Positions 36,077 to 46,048 of a stretch of DNA of 64,000 bases are shown here, piece by piece. Within the stretch, counting starts at the first letter, position 1; each line of letters opens with the position of its first letter. Origin of the DNA: Azospira oryzae. GTDB lineage: Bacteria; Pseudomonadota; Gammaproteobacteria; Burkholderiales; Rhodocyclaceae. The stretch covers positions 248,001-312,000 of the forward strand of contig NZ_SHKM01000001.1 in assembly GCF_004217225.1 (NCBI RefSeq). Reading direction: 5' to 3'. A program made the translations under genes and the position numbers. The notes under the pieces are model-generated. The model was given only the letters and a program-made list of their open reading frames with translations. It did no database searches and had not been told where the DNA came from.

Positions 36077-36124
36077 GCCTGCACGGGGCGCGGAACCCAG
36101 CTGCCACCGTGACGCCCGATTCTA

Positions 36125-36138
36125 TTGACCCTGATCAA
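36125..36138. promoter_or_regulatory. FNR/DNR-type operator, promoter-proximal copy
   Basis: TTGACCCTGATCAA matches TTGAY-N4-RTCAA and lies 65 bases before the nirS start, 62 bases after the first box (centre to centre, close to six helical turns). It is probably the activating -41.5 site. Confidence 0.8.
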
Positions 36139-36158
36139 AGTACGTTTTCTGCCGCTGA

Positions 36159-37934
<1,776 letters not shown>

Positions 37935-37968
37935 TTGGGTCTAGCCTCTCCTGAAGCGGCATCCCAGC

Positions 37969-38004
37969 AAGACGAGAGAAGGTGCGCCTTCTCTCGTCTT
38001 TTCA
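37969..38004 (+). terminator. Terminator after nirS
   Basis: AAGACGAGAGAAGG pairs perfectly with CCTTCTCTCGTCTT around TGCG, followed by TTC. It separates nirS from the regulator gene 27 bases further on, which must therefore depend on read-through or its own promoter. Confidence 0.85.
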
Positions 38005-38030
38005 TTGGTCACCCCTAGCCGGAATCGCCC

Positions 38031-39512
38031 ATGTTCAGTCCCAAGGAAAGCCGACGCTGCAGCCGGGAGCTGCTGTCGGACATCCCCCTCTTCAACGGCC
38101 TGGCCGACAGCGTGACGGACCAGCTGCTGGCCGCCAGCCGGGTCGTCTCCATTCCCGCCCACACCCAGATCTTCTCCGTGCAGAGCCCGGTCAAGGAAGC
38201 CTTCGTCCTGGTGCGCGGCACCCTGCGCCGCAGCACCCGCCTGGCCGGCGAGGTGGAGAAGACCCTGGAACTGATCCAGAGCCCCCAGCTCCTGGCCCCC
38301 GGCGAAGTGTTCGGCGCCGAGCGCTACACCTCCCAGTGCGAGAGCCTGGGCAGCAGCCTGATCCTGGTCATCGACGCCTGGCGCCTGCGCGCCATCGTGC
38401 AGCAGGACCTGCCCCTCAGCGACCGTCTCATCCAGCTCCTGGCCCTGCGCCTGCGCAGCACGGAATGCGACGTCACCAGTTACCACTACGGCCTCTCCGC
38501 CACCCAGCGGGTCCTCGACTACCTGCTGGCCCAGGGCGGCGAAGCCCTCAAGTCCGCTGGCGAAACGCCGGTGACCCTGCGCCCGAGCAAGAAAATGATC
38601 GCCGCCCGCCTGGGCATCACCCCCGAGTCCTTCTCCCGCTGCCTGCGGGAGCTGATCGACCTGGGCCTGATCGTGGTGGACGGGCGCGTCCTCTACATCC
38701 AGAACGCCGCCCTGCGGGATTACGAGAACGGCAACCCGGAGCGGCGCATGAGCTTTTCCCGGCGCGAGCGGGCCGAGATCATCCGTCCCCGCAAGAAGCT
38801 GTCCGCCGGCGCCCTGGTCAATCTCTGCGGCCGCCTGCGGGTCCTCTCCCAGCGCCTGGCCACCTCCTGGGCCATGATCGCCACCGGCCTGCCGCCGGCC
38901 AAGTACCAGGTGCGCCTGCGGGCCCTGGTGGGGGATTTCGAGCGGGTGGACAAGCGCCTCGACGGCCTGGCGCTGGCGCCCCAGGTGGGCGAGCGGCTGC
39001 AGGCGGTGCAGGCCATCTGGCCCGCCTACCGGGAAGCCCTGCTGGGCAGCGCCACCCCGGCCGAGGCCGCCGCCGTGCTGGGGCTCAGCGAAAAGATGCT
39101 GGAGGCCACCGACGCCATGACCAAGGCCGCCGAACTGTGCGGCGAAACCCCGGACGCCCACTACGTGAACACGGCCGGGCGCAACCGCATGATCTCCCAG
39201 CGGGTGTGCAAGCTCTTCCTCTTCTGGGACTGGCCCGGCTGCGAAGACCTGGGGGAGCCGGCCCTGACCGAATCGGTGCGGGAATTCGCGCGCAACCTGA
39301 CCGAGCTGCAGCAGAACAGCCACGGCGTGGCCGAGCTGGCGCTGCAGCTGAAGGAGGTGGACGCCCAGTGGCAGGTCTTCATCGCCTCCCTGCTGCCCGA
39401 CCTGTCCCGGGCCCGGCGCACCCACCACGCCCGGGTGGTGTTCACCGAAGGCGAGCGCCTGCTGCGCCTGATGGATACCACGGTGAAGCTCTACGAGCGG
39501 CTAGGCAAATGA
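38031..39512 (+). CDS. Crp/Fnr-family regulator fused to a PilJ/NarX-like sensory domain
   Basis: A 493-residue soluble protein. Residues about 15-150 are a cNMP-type beta-roll (LFNGLADSVTDQLLAASRVV, APGEVFGAERY), 165-225 a winged HTH whose recognition helix TPESFSRCLREL has the E-x-x-S-R of FNR, matching the TTGAC boxes nearby. The rest (260-485) is all-helical with two related motifs, VNLCGRLRVLSQRLA and VNTAGRNRMISQRV, of the kind in PilJ N-terminal and NarX-type nitrate/nitrite sensors. FNR's N-terminal Cys cluster is absent (one Cys near residue 10), so it is not an iron-sulfur FNR. It lies between nirS and nirM and probably controls them. Confidence 0.82.
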   Translation: MFSPKESRRCSRELLSDIPLFNGLADSVTDQLLAASRVVSIPAHTQIFSVQSPVKEAFVLVRGTLRRSTRLAGEVEKTLELIQSPQLLAPGEVFGAERYTSQCESLGSSLILVIDAWRLRAIVQQDLPLSDRLIQLLALRLRSTECDVTSYHYGLSATQRVLDYLLAQGGEALKSAGETPVTLRPSKKMIAARLGITPESFSRCLRELIDLGLIVVDGRVLYIQNAALRDYENGNPERRMSFSRRERAEIIRPRKKLSAGALVNLCGRLRVLSQRLATSWAMIATGLPPAKYQVRLRALVGDFERVDKRLDGLALAPQVGERLQAVQAIWPAYREALLGSATPAEAAAVLGLSEKMLEATDAMTKAAELCGETPDAHYVNTAGRNRMISQRVCKLFLFWDWPGCEDLGEPALTESVREFARNLTELQQNSHGVAELALQLKEVDAQWQVFIASLLPDLSRARRTHHARVVFTEGERLLRLMDTTVKLYERLGK

Positions 39513-39528
39513 GGCCCGCCCGCCGTTC

Positions 39529-39542
39529 TTGACCGGGATCAA
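39529..39542. promoter_or_regulatory. FNR/DNR-type operator upstream of nirM
   Basis: TTGACCGGGATCAA fits TTGAC-N4-ATCAA and lies 124 bases before the c551 start, just after the Fnr-fusion stop codon. It suggests nirM has its own anaerobic promoter. Confidence 0.75.
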
Positions 39543-39665
39543 GCCTGCACTTCGCCAACTGACTGGTAATAAAGGATTATTTCCAGGCCGCCGGCCGCAG
39601 CGCGAAAAACTTGCCCGGGTCGGCACAGTGCCGCTTTCCAACCACTACACCGAAGGAAGCGTGCC

Positions 39666-39974
39666 ATGAAATCCGCCCACCTCTCCCTGCTGGCCCTCGG
39701 CGGCCTGCTCCTGCTGGGCAACGCCCAGGCCGACGAAGCCCTGGCCAAGGCCAAGAACTGCATGTCCTGCCACCAGGTGGCGGTGAAGGTGCTGGGCCCC
39801 GCCTACAAGGATGTGGCCGCCAAGTACAAGGGCGACGCCGGCGCCGTCGACAAGCTGGCCGCCAAGATCAAGGCCGGCGGCAAGGGCGTTTGGGGCGAAG
39901 TGCCCATGCCCCCCAACAATGTCACCCCCGACGAAGCCAAGAAGCTGGCGACCTGGGTCCTCTCCCTGAAGTAA
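39666..39974 (+). CDS. nirM: Cytochrome c551 (electron donor to NirS)
   Basis: A 102-residue protein: signal peptide to about residue 22 (NAQA-DE), heme site CMSCH at 32-36, and sixth-ligand Met in VPMPPNNVTPDEAKKLATWVLSLK, the c551 signature. It carries electrons from the bc1 complex to NirS in the periplasm. AAGGAAGC precedes the ATG and an FNR box lies upstream. Confidence 0.93.
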   Translation: MKSAHLSLLALGGLLLLGNAQADEALAKAKNCMSCHQVAVKVLGPAYKDVAAKYKGDAGAVDKLAAKIKAGGKGVWGEVPMPPNNVTPDEAKKLATWVLSLK

Positions 39975-40109
39975 GCCCTCGGCCTTGTCCGGCGGACCTC
40001 GGCGCCCTCCCGTCGCCCGGTCCGCCTTCCCGCCTGCCTGTCCGGCAGGTCTGGTCCAAGCCCGGCCCTGGACGCCCCTTCGGCGCCTGCCCCGGCTACA
40101 ATCCGGGCC

Positions 40110-41945
40110 ATGCCTGCCTGCCGCCGTACCCCTTTCTCCGCTTTTCTTCCCGCCTCCCTCGCGCCGGCCCTGGGCCGCTGCGGCGCGCTCCTGCTGCTGG
40201 GCCTGTGGGCCGCTGCCGCCGGCGCTGCGGACATCCGCCTCGGGGTGCTGGCCTGGCTCGGCTCGGAAGAGGCCGAGGTGCAGTGGAAGCCCCTGGTACA
40301 GGAACTGGAGCGGCGCCTGCCGGGCCACCGCATCCAGTTGCGCCAGTACGACCTGGATGAACTGTCCCAAGCCCTGCAGGGCGGGGAGGTGGAATTCGTC
40401 GTCACCAACCCGGGCCACTACGTCGCCCTGGAGGCGGAGCACGGCATCAGCCGCATCGCCACCCAGGTTTCCGCCCCCTCCCAGGACCCGGCCCACGTGG
40501 TCGGCTCCGCCGTGGTGGTGCTGGAGCGGCGGCGCGACCTGCGCCGCCTGGAAGACCTGCGCGGCGCCACCCTGGCGGCGGTGGCGGAGGATGCCTTCGG
40601 CGGCTACCAGCTGATCTGGGCCGAACTGCTCCGCCACGGCCTGGACCCGGAGCAGGGCCAGCCCCGACCCCTGTTCACCGGCTTCCCCATGCCCCGGGTG
40701 GTGGAGGCGGTGCTGCGCGGCGAGGCCGACGCCGGCGTGCTGCGGGCCTGCCTGCTGGAGCGCCTGGAGAGGGAAGGGACGGTGCCGCCCGGCCGCCTGC
40801 GGGTGCTCTCGCCCCGGGCCGACGTGGGCCATTGCGGCGTCACCTCCACCCTCTACCCGGGCTGGGCCTTCGCCGCCGCCCGGGGCACCGACCCGGCCCT
40901 GTCCCGGGCCGTGCTGCTGGCCCTGCTCTCCCTGCCGGCGGACGAGGGCGGCCAGACCTGGAGCGTGCCCGCCGACTACCATCCGGTGCACGAGCTGTTC
41001 CGCGAATTGAAAATCGGCCCCTACGCCTTCCTGCGGGAGACCGGCTGGGATGCCCTGTGGCACCGCTACTGGCCCTGGGCGGCGGGGCTGGCGCTGCTCC
41101 TGCTGGGCGGCGGCCTGTACACCCTGCGGGTGGAGCATCTGGTGCAGCGGCGCACCCGGGAACTGAGCTCGGCCCTGGCCGAGCGGCACCGGCTGGAGGC
41201 CACCCTGCGCTCCGGCCAGGAGCAGATGGACCATCTCTCCCGCCTCTCCATCCTGGGGGAACTGGCCGGCACCCTGGCCCATGAACTGAACCAGCCCCTG
41301 GCCGCCATCGGCAACTACGCCCGCAGCCTGCTGCGCCGCCAGCAGGCCGGCAACCTGACGCCCGAGGCCCTGCAGCAGGCGGCGGCGGAGATCGCCAGCG
41401 AATCGGAGCGGGCCGCCGGCATCCTGGGCGGCATCCGGGCCTTCGCCCGCAAGCGCAGCCGGGTGCGGCAGCCCTGCGACCTGGCCCAGCTGGTGCGGGA
41501 GAGCGCCGACCTGCTGCGGGGCATCCAGGCCAAGGCCCCGGCCATCGCCCTGGAAGACGCCCTGCCGCCCGGCGGACGCCAGGTGCTGGCGGACCCGCTG
41601 CAACTGCAGCAGGTGCTGCTCAACCTCTTCAAGAACGCCTGGGACGCCCAGGAGGCCGTCGGCAGCGACGCCCCCATCGCCGTCAGCCTCAGCGCCGGGG
41701 AAGGGCGCTGCCGCGTCGCCGTGCGGGACCACGGCGGCGGCCTCAGCCCCGAACTGCAGCAGCGCCTGTTCGAACCCTTCTTCACCACCAAGCCCGACGG
41801 CCTGGGCCTGGGGCTCTCCATCTGCAAGACCATCATCGAGGCCCACGGCGGCGAACTGGCGGCCGCCGCGCCTGCCGACGGCCCCGGCCTGGTTCTGCAC
41901 TTTTCCCTGCCCCTGGCCGCTGACGGCGAAAGCACGCCCCCATGA
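40110..41945 (+). CDS. TtrS-like sensor histidine kinase with periplasmic PhnD-type domain
   Basis: A 611-residue membrane kinase. Signal segment 20-40; PhnD-like periplasmic binding domain about 41-300 (DIRLGVLAWLGSEEA, VEFVVTNPGHYVAL, GGYQLIWAELL); one helix about 315-335; coiled linker; HisKA with His391 in GTLAHELNQPLAAI; HATPase with NLFKNAWDAQ, DHGGGLS and GLGLGLSICKTII. This layout is that of the tetrathionate sensor TtrS, but the ligand here is unproven. Its stop overlaps the regulator start (ATGA). Confidence 0.85.
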   Translation: MPACRRTPFSAFLPASLAPALGRCGALLLLGLWAAAAGAADIRLGVLAWLGSEEAEVQWKPLVQELERRLPGHRIQLRQYDLDELSQALQGGEVEFVVTNPGHYVALEAEHGISRIATQVSAPSQDPAHVVGSAVVVLERRRDLRRLEDLRGATLAAVAEDAFGGYQLIWAELLRHGLDPEQGQPRPLFTGFPMPRVVEAVLRGEADAGVLRACLLERLEREGTVPPGRLRVLSPRADVGHCGVTSTLYPGWAFAAARGTDPALSRAVLLALLSLPADEGGQTWSVPADYHPVHELFRELKIGPYAFLRETGWDALWHRYWPWAAGLALLLLGGGLYTLRVEHLVQRRTRELSSALAERHRLEATLRSGQEQMDHLSRLSILGELAGTLAHELNQPLAAIGNYARSLLRRQQAGNLTPEALQQAAAEIASESERAAGILGGIRAFARKRSRVRQPCDLAQLVRESADLLRGIQAKAPAIALEDALPPGGRQVLADPLQLQQVLLNLFKNAWDAQEAVGSDAPIAVSLSAGEGRCRVAVRDHGGGLSPELQQRLFEPFFTTKPDGLGLGLSICKTIIEAHGGELAAAAPADGPGLVLHFSLPLAADGESTPP

Positions 41946-42586
41946 ACACCACTGCCACGCCCCCGGTCATCCACGTTGTGGATGACGAAGCCCCCTTCCG
42001 CCGCTCTCTCCTGTTCCTGCTCGAATCCGTGGGCTGGCAGGCGGTGGGCCACGAATCGGCGGAAGCCTTCCTCACCGCCGCCCCCGCCTTTCCCGCCGGC
42101 GGCGGCTGCCTGGTGCTGGACATCCGCATGCCCCGGGTCAGCGGCCTGGAGCTGCAGCGGCGCCTCAAGGCCGGCGATCCGGCCGCCAATCCCTTCCCCA
42201 TCATTTTCATGACCGGCCACGGCGACGTGGAACTGGCGGTGCAGGCCATGAAGGAGGGGGCCGTGGATTTCCTGCAGAAGCCCTTCAAGGACCAGCAGTT
42301 CCTCGACACCGTGGAGCGGGCCGTGCAGCTGAGTCTGGAACGCCACGCCGCCAGCCGCCGCCACCAGGAGGCCCGGGAATGCCTGGAGCGCCTCTCGGCC
42401 CGGGAGCGGGAAGTGGCGCGGCTGCTGGCCCTGGGCCAGGCCAACAAGGAAGTGGCGCGGGCCCTGGGCATCAGCGAAAACACGGTGCACGTGCACCGTC
42501 AGCACGTCATGGAAAAGACCGGCACCGGCAGTGCCGCCGAACTGGCCCGGCTCATCCTGCGGGCCGACCCGGCCGGGCTGGACTGA
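41942..42586 (+). CDS. TtrR/FixJ-like response regulator
   Basis: A 214-residue regulator. Receiver with DDE near residue 15, phospho-Asp60 in VLDIRMPRVSGLE, then MTGHGDV and Lys in LQKPF; LuxR-type HTH at about 148-205 (LSAREREVARLLALGQANKEVARALGISENTVHVHR). It is coupled by a 4-base overlap to the TtrS-like kinase. Possible targets are the thiosulfate dehydrogenase-type operon at 48.4-52.4 kb or nitrogen-oxide genes; this is inference. Confidence 0.9.
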   Translation: MNTTATPPVIHVVDDEAPFRRSLLFLLESVGWQAVGHESAEAFLTAAPAFPAGGGCLVLDIRMPRVSGLELQRRLKAGDPAANPFPIIFMTGHGDVELAVQAMKEGAVDFLQKPFKDQQFLDTVERAVQLSLERHAASRRHQEARECLERLSAREREVARLLALGQANKEVARALGISENTVHVHRQHVMEKTGTGSAAELARLILRADPAGLD

Positions 42587-42592
42587 GAGTCG

Positions 42593-44161
42593 TCAGACGC
42601 CGGCGACTGCCTGGCCCCTGTTGCCGGCCGCTGCCGCGTTGAAGGATTCCAGCACCGGCGCCATGGTGGCCACGCCGCGCCGGATCGCCGCCTCGTTGCA
42701 GGCAGAGAACCCCATCACCAGCCCCGGCGGCGCCGGCTGGCCCATGCCGTAGAAAGAGATGGGGCGGGCTTCCACGCCCCAGGCGCCGAGGGCCGCGGCC
42801 ACCGCCCGGTCGTCGCTGCCCCGGGGCAGGAGCGCGGTGGCGTCCAGGCCGGTGGTGATGGGCAGCACCGTCAGCAGGCCGTCGAGCTGGGTGGCGCACT
42901 CGTGCTGGAAGCAGGCGGCCCGCTCGCCGTAGAGGCGGCGCATCTGGCGCAGGTGGCGGGCGAAATGGCCTTCGCCGATGAAGGCGGCCAGCACCGCCTG
43001 GGGCAGGATCGGGGCGTGGCGCACGGTGAGGGAAATGGCCGAGGCGAAGGGTTCCGCCAGCCATTCGGGCACCACCGCGTAGGCCAGGCGCAGGGCGGGA
43101 AAGAGCAGCTTGCTGAAGGTGCCCAGGTAGATCACCCGGTCGTGGCGATCCAGGCTTTTCAGGGCCGGCAGGGGCGCTCCGTCGAAGCGGTACTCGCCGT
43201 CGTAGTCGTCCTCGATGATGATCCGCCGGCCCGCTTCGGCCCAGGCCAGCAGGGCCAGGCGCCGCTCCAGGGGCAGGGTGCCGCCCAGGGGCGACTGGTG
43301 GGCGGCGGTGACGTAGGCCAGTCGGGCCTCCTCTGCCGTCGGCAGGGCGTCGGTGCACAGGCCCAGCCGATCCACCGGCACGCCCTGCACCCGGGCGCCG
43401 CCCAGCTCGAACAGGCGAGCCGCTCCGGGATAGCCCGGGTCTTCCACCAGGGCCGTATCGCCCGGGTCCAGCAGCAGGCGGGCGCACAGATCCAGGGCCT
43501 GCTGGGCGCTGGACAGGATCATCACCTGGCCCGCATGGCAGTCGATCCGCTGGGAATAGCGCAGGTGCTCGGCGATGGCGCGGCGCAGGGGCTGGTGGCC
43601 GGCACCGTCGCCGTAGCCCATGTCGTCGGGCCGCAGGCCGCGCCCCTGCTGGTGCGTGAGGCGCTGCCAGAGGGCGTGGGGAAAGGCCCCCAGGTCCGGC
43701 TGGTTGGGGCTGAAGGGCCGCCCCAGGACCATGCCCTCCCGGGAGAGGAAAGGGCTGTTCGCCAGCAGTTGTCCCTGGCGCGACAGCCGGGGGCGCTTAG
43801 TTGCAGCATCGTCCGTCCCTGCCGTGTCGGCGGCGGCAGCACGGGCAATGCCCGGGGCGGCGCTGGTCCGGGGCTGCGCCGTGCCGGCCGCGGCGATGGG
43901 CAGGGCCGCAGCCACGGTGGTGCCGCTGCCGGTGGCGCCGCTGAGATAGCCTTCGGCGATCAGTTGGTCGTAGACGGCCACCACGGTGCCCCGGGAGATG
44001 GCCTGCTGGCGGGCGAAATCCCGGGTGGAAGGCAGGCGGCACCCCGGCGCCAGGCGCCCGGCCAGGATCGCGGCCCGCAACTCCCCGCACAGCCAGCGTT
44101 GCAGGGTCACGCCCTCGGCCCGGGGAGCCAGGGCCAGCTCCAGTTCTGCGGCACGTTTCAT
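42593..44161 (-). CDS. MocR/PdxR-type GntR regulator with aminotransferase domain
   Basis: A 522-residue protein: GntR winged helix at about 18-85 (LPSTRDFARQQAISRGTVVAVYDQLIAEGYL), a long Ala-rich linker, then a fold-type I aminotransferase domain (SSAQQALDLCARLL, EDPGYPGA, IIEDDYDGEYRFDG, PLP-Lys in GTFSKLLFPALRLAY). Such proteins bind PLP as an effector. The ATG at 44161 is preferred over one at 44212. It diverges from an AhpD-like gene; the gap holds ATGG(T/A)C-type repeats that may be its operator. Confidence 0.88.
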   Translation of the reverse strand: MKRAAELELALAPRAEGVTLQRWLCGELRAAILAGRLAPGCRLPSTRDFARQQAISRGTVVAVYDQLIAEGYLSGATGSGTTVAAALPIAAAGTAQPRTSAAPGIARAAAADTAGTDDAATKRPRLSRQGQLLANSPFLSREGMVLGRPFSPNQPDLGAFPHALWQRLTHQQGRGLRPDDMGYGDGAGHQPLRRAIAEHLRYSQRIDCHAGQVMILSSAQQALDLCARLLLDPGDTALVEDPGYPGAARLFELGGARVQGVPVDRLGLCTDALPTAEEARLAYVTAAHQSPLGGTLPLERRLALLAWAEAGRRIIIEDDYDGEYRFDGAPLPALKSLDRHDRVIYLGTFSKLLFPALRLAYAVVPEWLAEPFASAISLTVRHAPILPQAVLAAFIGEGHFARHLRQMRRLYGERAACFQHECATQLDGLLTVLPITTGLDATALLPRGSDDRAVAAALGAWGVEARPISFYGMGQPAPPGLVMGFSACNEAAIRRGVATMAPVLESFNAAAAGNRGQAVAGV

Positions 44162-44277
44162 GGAAAGTGGACCAATCGAATGGTCGATAAATGGACGTAT
44201 GCATCGTACCACCGGCCCATTAGGATGGCCTCATCCTGCAGCGCGGGATTCCCCCAACTCTCCCAAGGATGGAAACC

Positions 44278-44718
44278 ATGGAACAACGCTTCGATATCGG
44301 CAAACTGATCCCCGACGGCTACAAGGCCATGTTCGGCGTGCACACCTACGTCCAGGGCGCCGGCCTGGACCTGGGCCTGCTCGAACTGGTGCGCCTGCGC
44401 GTCTCCCAGATCAACGGCTGCGCCTTCTGCGTCGCCATGCACGTGCCCCTGGCCCGCAAGTACGGCCTCAGCGAAAACCAGATCAACCTGGCCGCCACCT
44501 GGAAGGAAGCCCCAGTCTTCGACCCCCGCCAGCGCGCCGCCCTGGCCTGGGCCGAAGCCGTCACCGCCCTCAGCGGCCAGGAAGTGCCGGACGCCATCTA
44601 CGAAGAGGTCAAAGCCCACTTCAGCCCGGTGGAAATCGCCAACCTGACCCTGTGCGTAGTCGAAATCAACGGCTGGAACCGCCTCATGGTCGCTTCGCGT
44701 ACGCCGCCGTTGCTGTAG
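44278..44718 (+). CDS. Carboxymuconolactone decarboxylase / AhpD-like protein
   Basis: A 146-residue helical protein with ELVRLRVSQINGCAFCVAMH, the E-x(n)-CxxC-x3-H motif of AhpD-like peroxidase partners. The two cysteines and the His suggest disulfide/peroxidase chemistry rather than true decarboxylation. The ATG at 44278 is spaced best from AAGG; 44269 is an alternative. Divergent from the MocR regulator, its likely controller. Confidence 0.88.
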   Translation: MEQRFDIGKLIPDGYKAMFGVHTYVQGAGLDLGLLELVRLRVSQINGCAFCVAMHVPLARKYGLSENQINLAATWKEAPVFDPRQRAALAWAEAVTALSGQEVPDAIYEEVKAHFSPVEIANLTLCVVEINGWNRLMVASRTPPLL

Positions 44719-44734
44719 GCCGGAGCCGGAAAGC

Positions 44735-44766
44735 AAAAAAGCCAACCCTGGGGTTGGCTTTTTTGT
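44735..44766 (+). terminator. Terminator after the AhpD-like gene
   Basis: AAAAAAGCCAACCC pairs with GGGTTGGCTTTTTT around TG, with flanking A and T runs that allow bidirectional action. It also marks the left border of the second low-GC island. Confidence 0.88.
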
Positions 44767-44829
44767 TGGGGCTGATTGCCGCTAGGCACTGGCGTGGTTT
44801 TAGGGCTGCTACTCTCAAACATAGAAGAG

Positions 44830-44905
44830 AGCATCGCATTCTCGGTATTCCCACGAGCAAGGCGATTCCATTCGCGGAGCGACTGAGCGTCATGTTAGAG
44901 CGCAT
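44830..44905 (-). repeat. Possible decayed attC site at the end of the second island
   Basis: On the minus strand, after the stop of the 96-residue gene, GCTCTAACATGACGCTCAG resembles the start of an attC (CTAAC...CGCTCA), and ATGTTTGAGAG about 75 bases on could be the opposite core. Internal pairing is weak, so this is tentative. Confidence 0.25.
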
Positions 44906-44931
44906 TAAGCCGCCAGCTTTGAATGCGCAAG

Positions 44932-45222
44932 TCAAGGTGCGATCTTTCTTTTTAGGTTTGTGATTACCACTTGAACCGAATGGTTCTTGCGATCTACACG
45001 CGCTGAACTGATAACGATTGTATCTTTGGGATTGTCCGCTGCCACGTACAACTCAAAGATTCTGTCATCGCCATCGAAGACCGTTCCAAGTGTGAGATTG
45101 GCCTCCCATTCCTTGGGGGGCGACTCGTATTCCTCCAGCGCTTTGTGCGAGGCAACCCGGGCGAGCTCCTGAAGTTTGTCTAGCTCCTTCGGGACAGCGT
45201 CTGTACGATTGGCGGGCGGCAT
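44932..45222 (-). CDS. Hypothetical protein, third gene of the second island
   Basis: A 96-residue soluble protein, acidic at the N-terminus, with a predicted beta-rich second half (WEANLTLGTVFDGDDRIFELYVA, DTIVISSARVDRKNHSVQVVITNL). No family recognised. It starts about 20 bases after the stop of the preceding membrane protein gene and is clearly in the same transcription unit. Less GC-rich than the surrounding chromosome. Confidence 0.6.
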   Translation of the reverse strand: MPPANRTDAVPKELDKLQELARVASHKALEEYESPPKEWEANLTLGTVFDGDDRIFELYVAADNPKDTIVISSARVDRKNHSVQVVITNLKRKIAP

Positions 45223-45244
45223 GGGTGTGCGCTTGACCGAAGGA

Positions 45245-46048
45245 TTAGCTATTTTCTTTAACGTTAATCAAAGCAGATTGAACTAAGGCGGAACGCAATT
45301 CGGTTAGTTCTTCAGTGCCAAGAACTTGCCGCAAACCTCGAATGACCGTAGATATTGCGAGATCTGCTGATAATGGTTGTCCTTGCCATTCTGGTCCCAT
45401 GTTTTCTTGCCCAAGAACATCTGCAAGGGTTTTGTACATTTCTTCGATTTTCTGTTGCCGATCTTCGGCACGTTCAGCGTTACGTAGATACCAATCGCTT
45501 GCGCCAATCTTCCGTAGAGCACCCTCAAATTTTTGAAGGTCTGAATCGAGATCATTGGTTAGCCAGACGGCGTGTTTATTTCGAATTTGAAATAGCGTTG
45601 AGGCGTGCGGCAAAACATTTTCTGTTGGTCCTTCGCGAAACAAGGTGCCAAGCGTAGCAAACACCTCTTGAACGTACTCTTCACAAAAGATCACATGTTT
45701 ATCAAAGGCAACATCCGCCATGTGGGAGCTGGCCCCAATAGCAAACTGATGCTCGGAAGCTTGAAGAATCAATTGACGTTCGTGTGCAGCTTGATCCCGT
45801 AAAGTCTGAACCAATGCAGCAACGAGTGAGCCAACGAGAGGAACGGCGGCAAGCTGCTGGATAAGCTCCCCATGTGGCAGCAACACATAAGCCGCAGCCG
45901 ATCCCAAGAATACGACAGTAAGTACAGCGTAGAGGGGCTTTGGGGCTAACGTTTGATGTGAGGGGTCGCCGCATCGGCGAAGCCGGGAAGGGAGGCCACA
46001 AGCGTAGCTTGCGGCCTCCCTTTTGACGGAATTGTTAGCGAATTTCAC
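45245..46048 (-). CDS. Hypothetical membrane-anchored protein whose frame runs through an attC site
   Basis: A 267-residue frame from a GTG at 46048 that overlaps the stop of the previous gene (GTGA). The first ~35 residues are the translated attC site; after it come a membrane helix (LYAVLTVVFLGSAAAYVLL), a second hydrophobic stretch (VPLVGSLVAALVQTL) and a cytosolic helical domain (DKHVIFCEEYVQEVFATLGTLF, YLRNAERAEDRQQKIEEMYKTLADVLG). Starting after the attC would need a TTG or GTG inside the first helix, so coupled translation through the attC is favoured. No family recognised. Confidence 0.6.
   Translation of the reverse strand: MKFANNSVKREAASYACGLPSRLRRCGDPSHQTLAPKPLYAVLTVVFLGSAAAYVLLPHGELIQQLAAVPLVGSLVAALVQTLRDQAAHERQLILQASEHQFAIGASSHMADVAFDKHVIFCEEYVQEVFATLGTLFREGPTENVLPHASTLFQIRNKHAVWLTNDLDSDLQKFEGALRKIGASDWYLRNAERAEDRQQKIEEMYKTLADVLGQENMGPEWQGQPLSADLAISTVIRGLRQVLGTEELTELRSALVQSALINVKENS
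45945..46040 (-). repeat. Integron-type attC site
   Basis: On the minus strand it begins CGCTAACAATTCCGTCAAAA and ends CTCACATCAAACGTTAGCC. Both ends match the classical cassette attC consensus (CTAACAATTC..TCAA and CAAACGTTAG). Between them are GC-rich complementary arms (GGGAGGCC/GGCCTCCC) suited to a folded single-strand recombination substrate. It lies between two genes, as at a cassette boundary. No integron integrase is in the window. Confidence 0.78.

Noticed and set aside
39645-41900. A 751-codon minus-strand frame opposite nirM and the TtrS-like kinase
   Set aside because: Low-complexity Gly/Gln/Ala/Val composition; both plus-strand genes have clear families, signals and overlaps.
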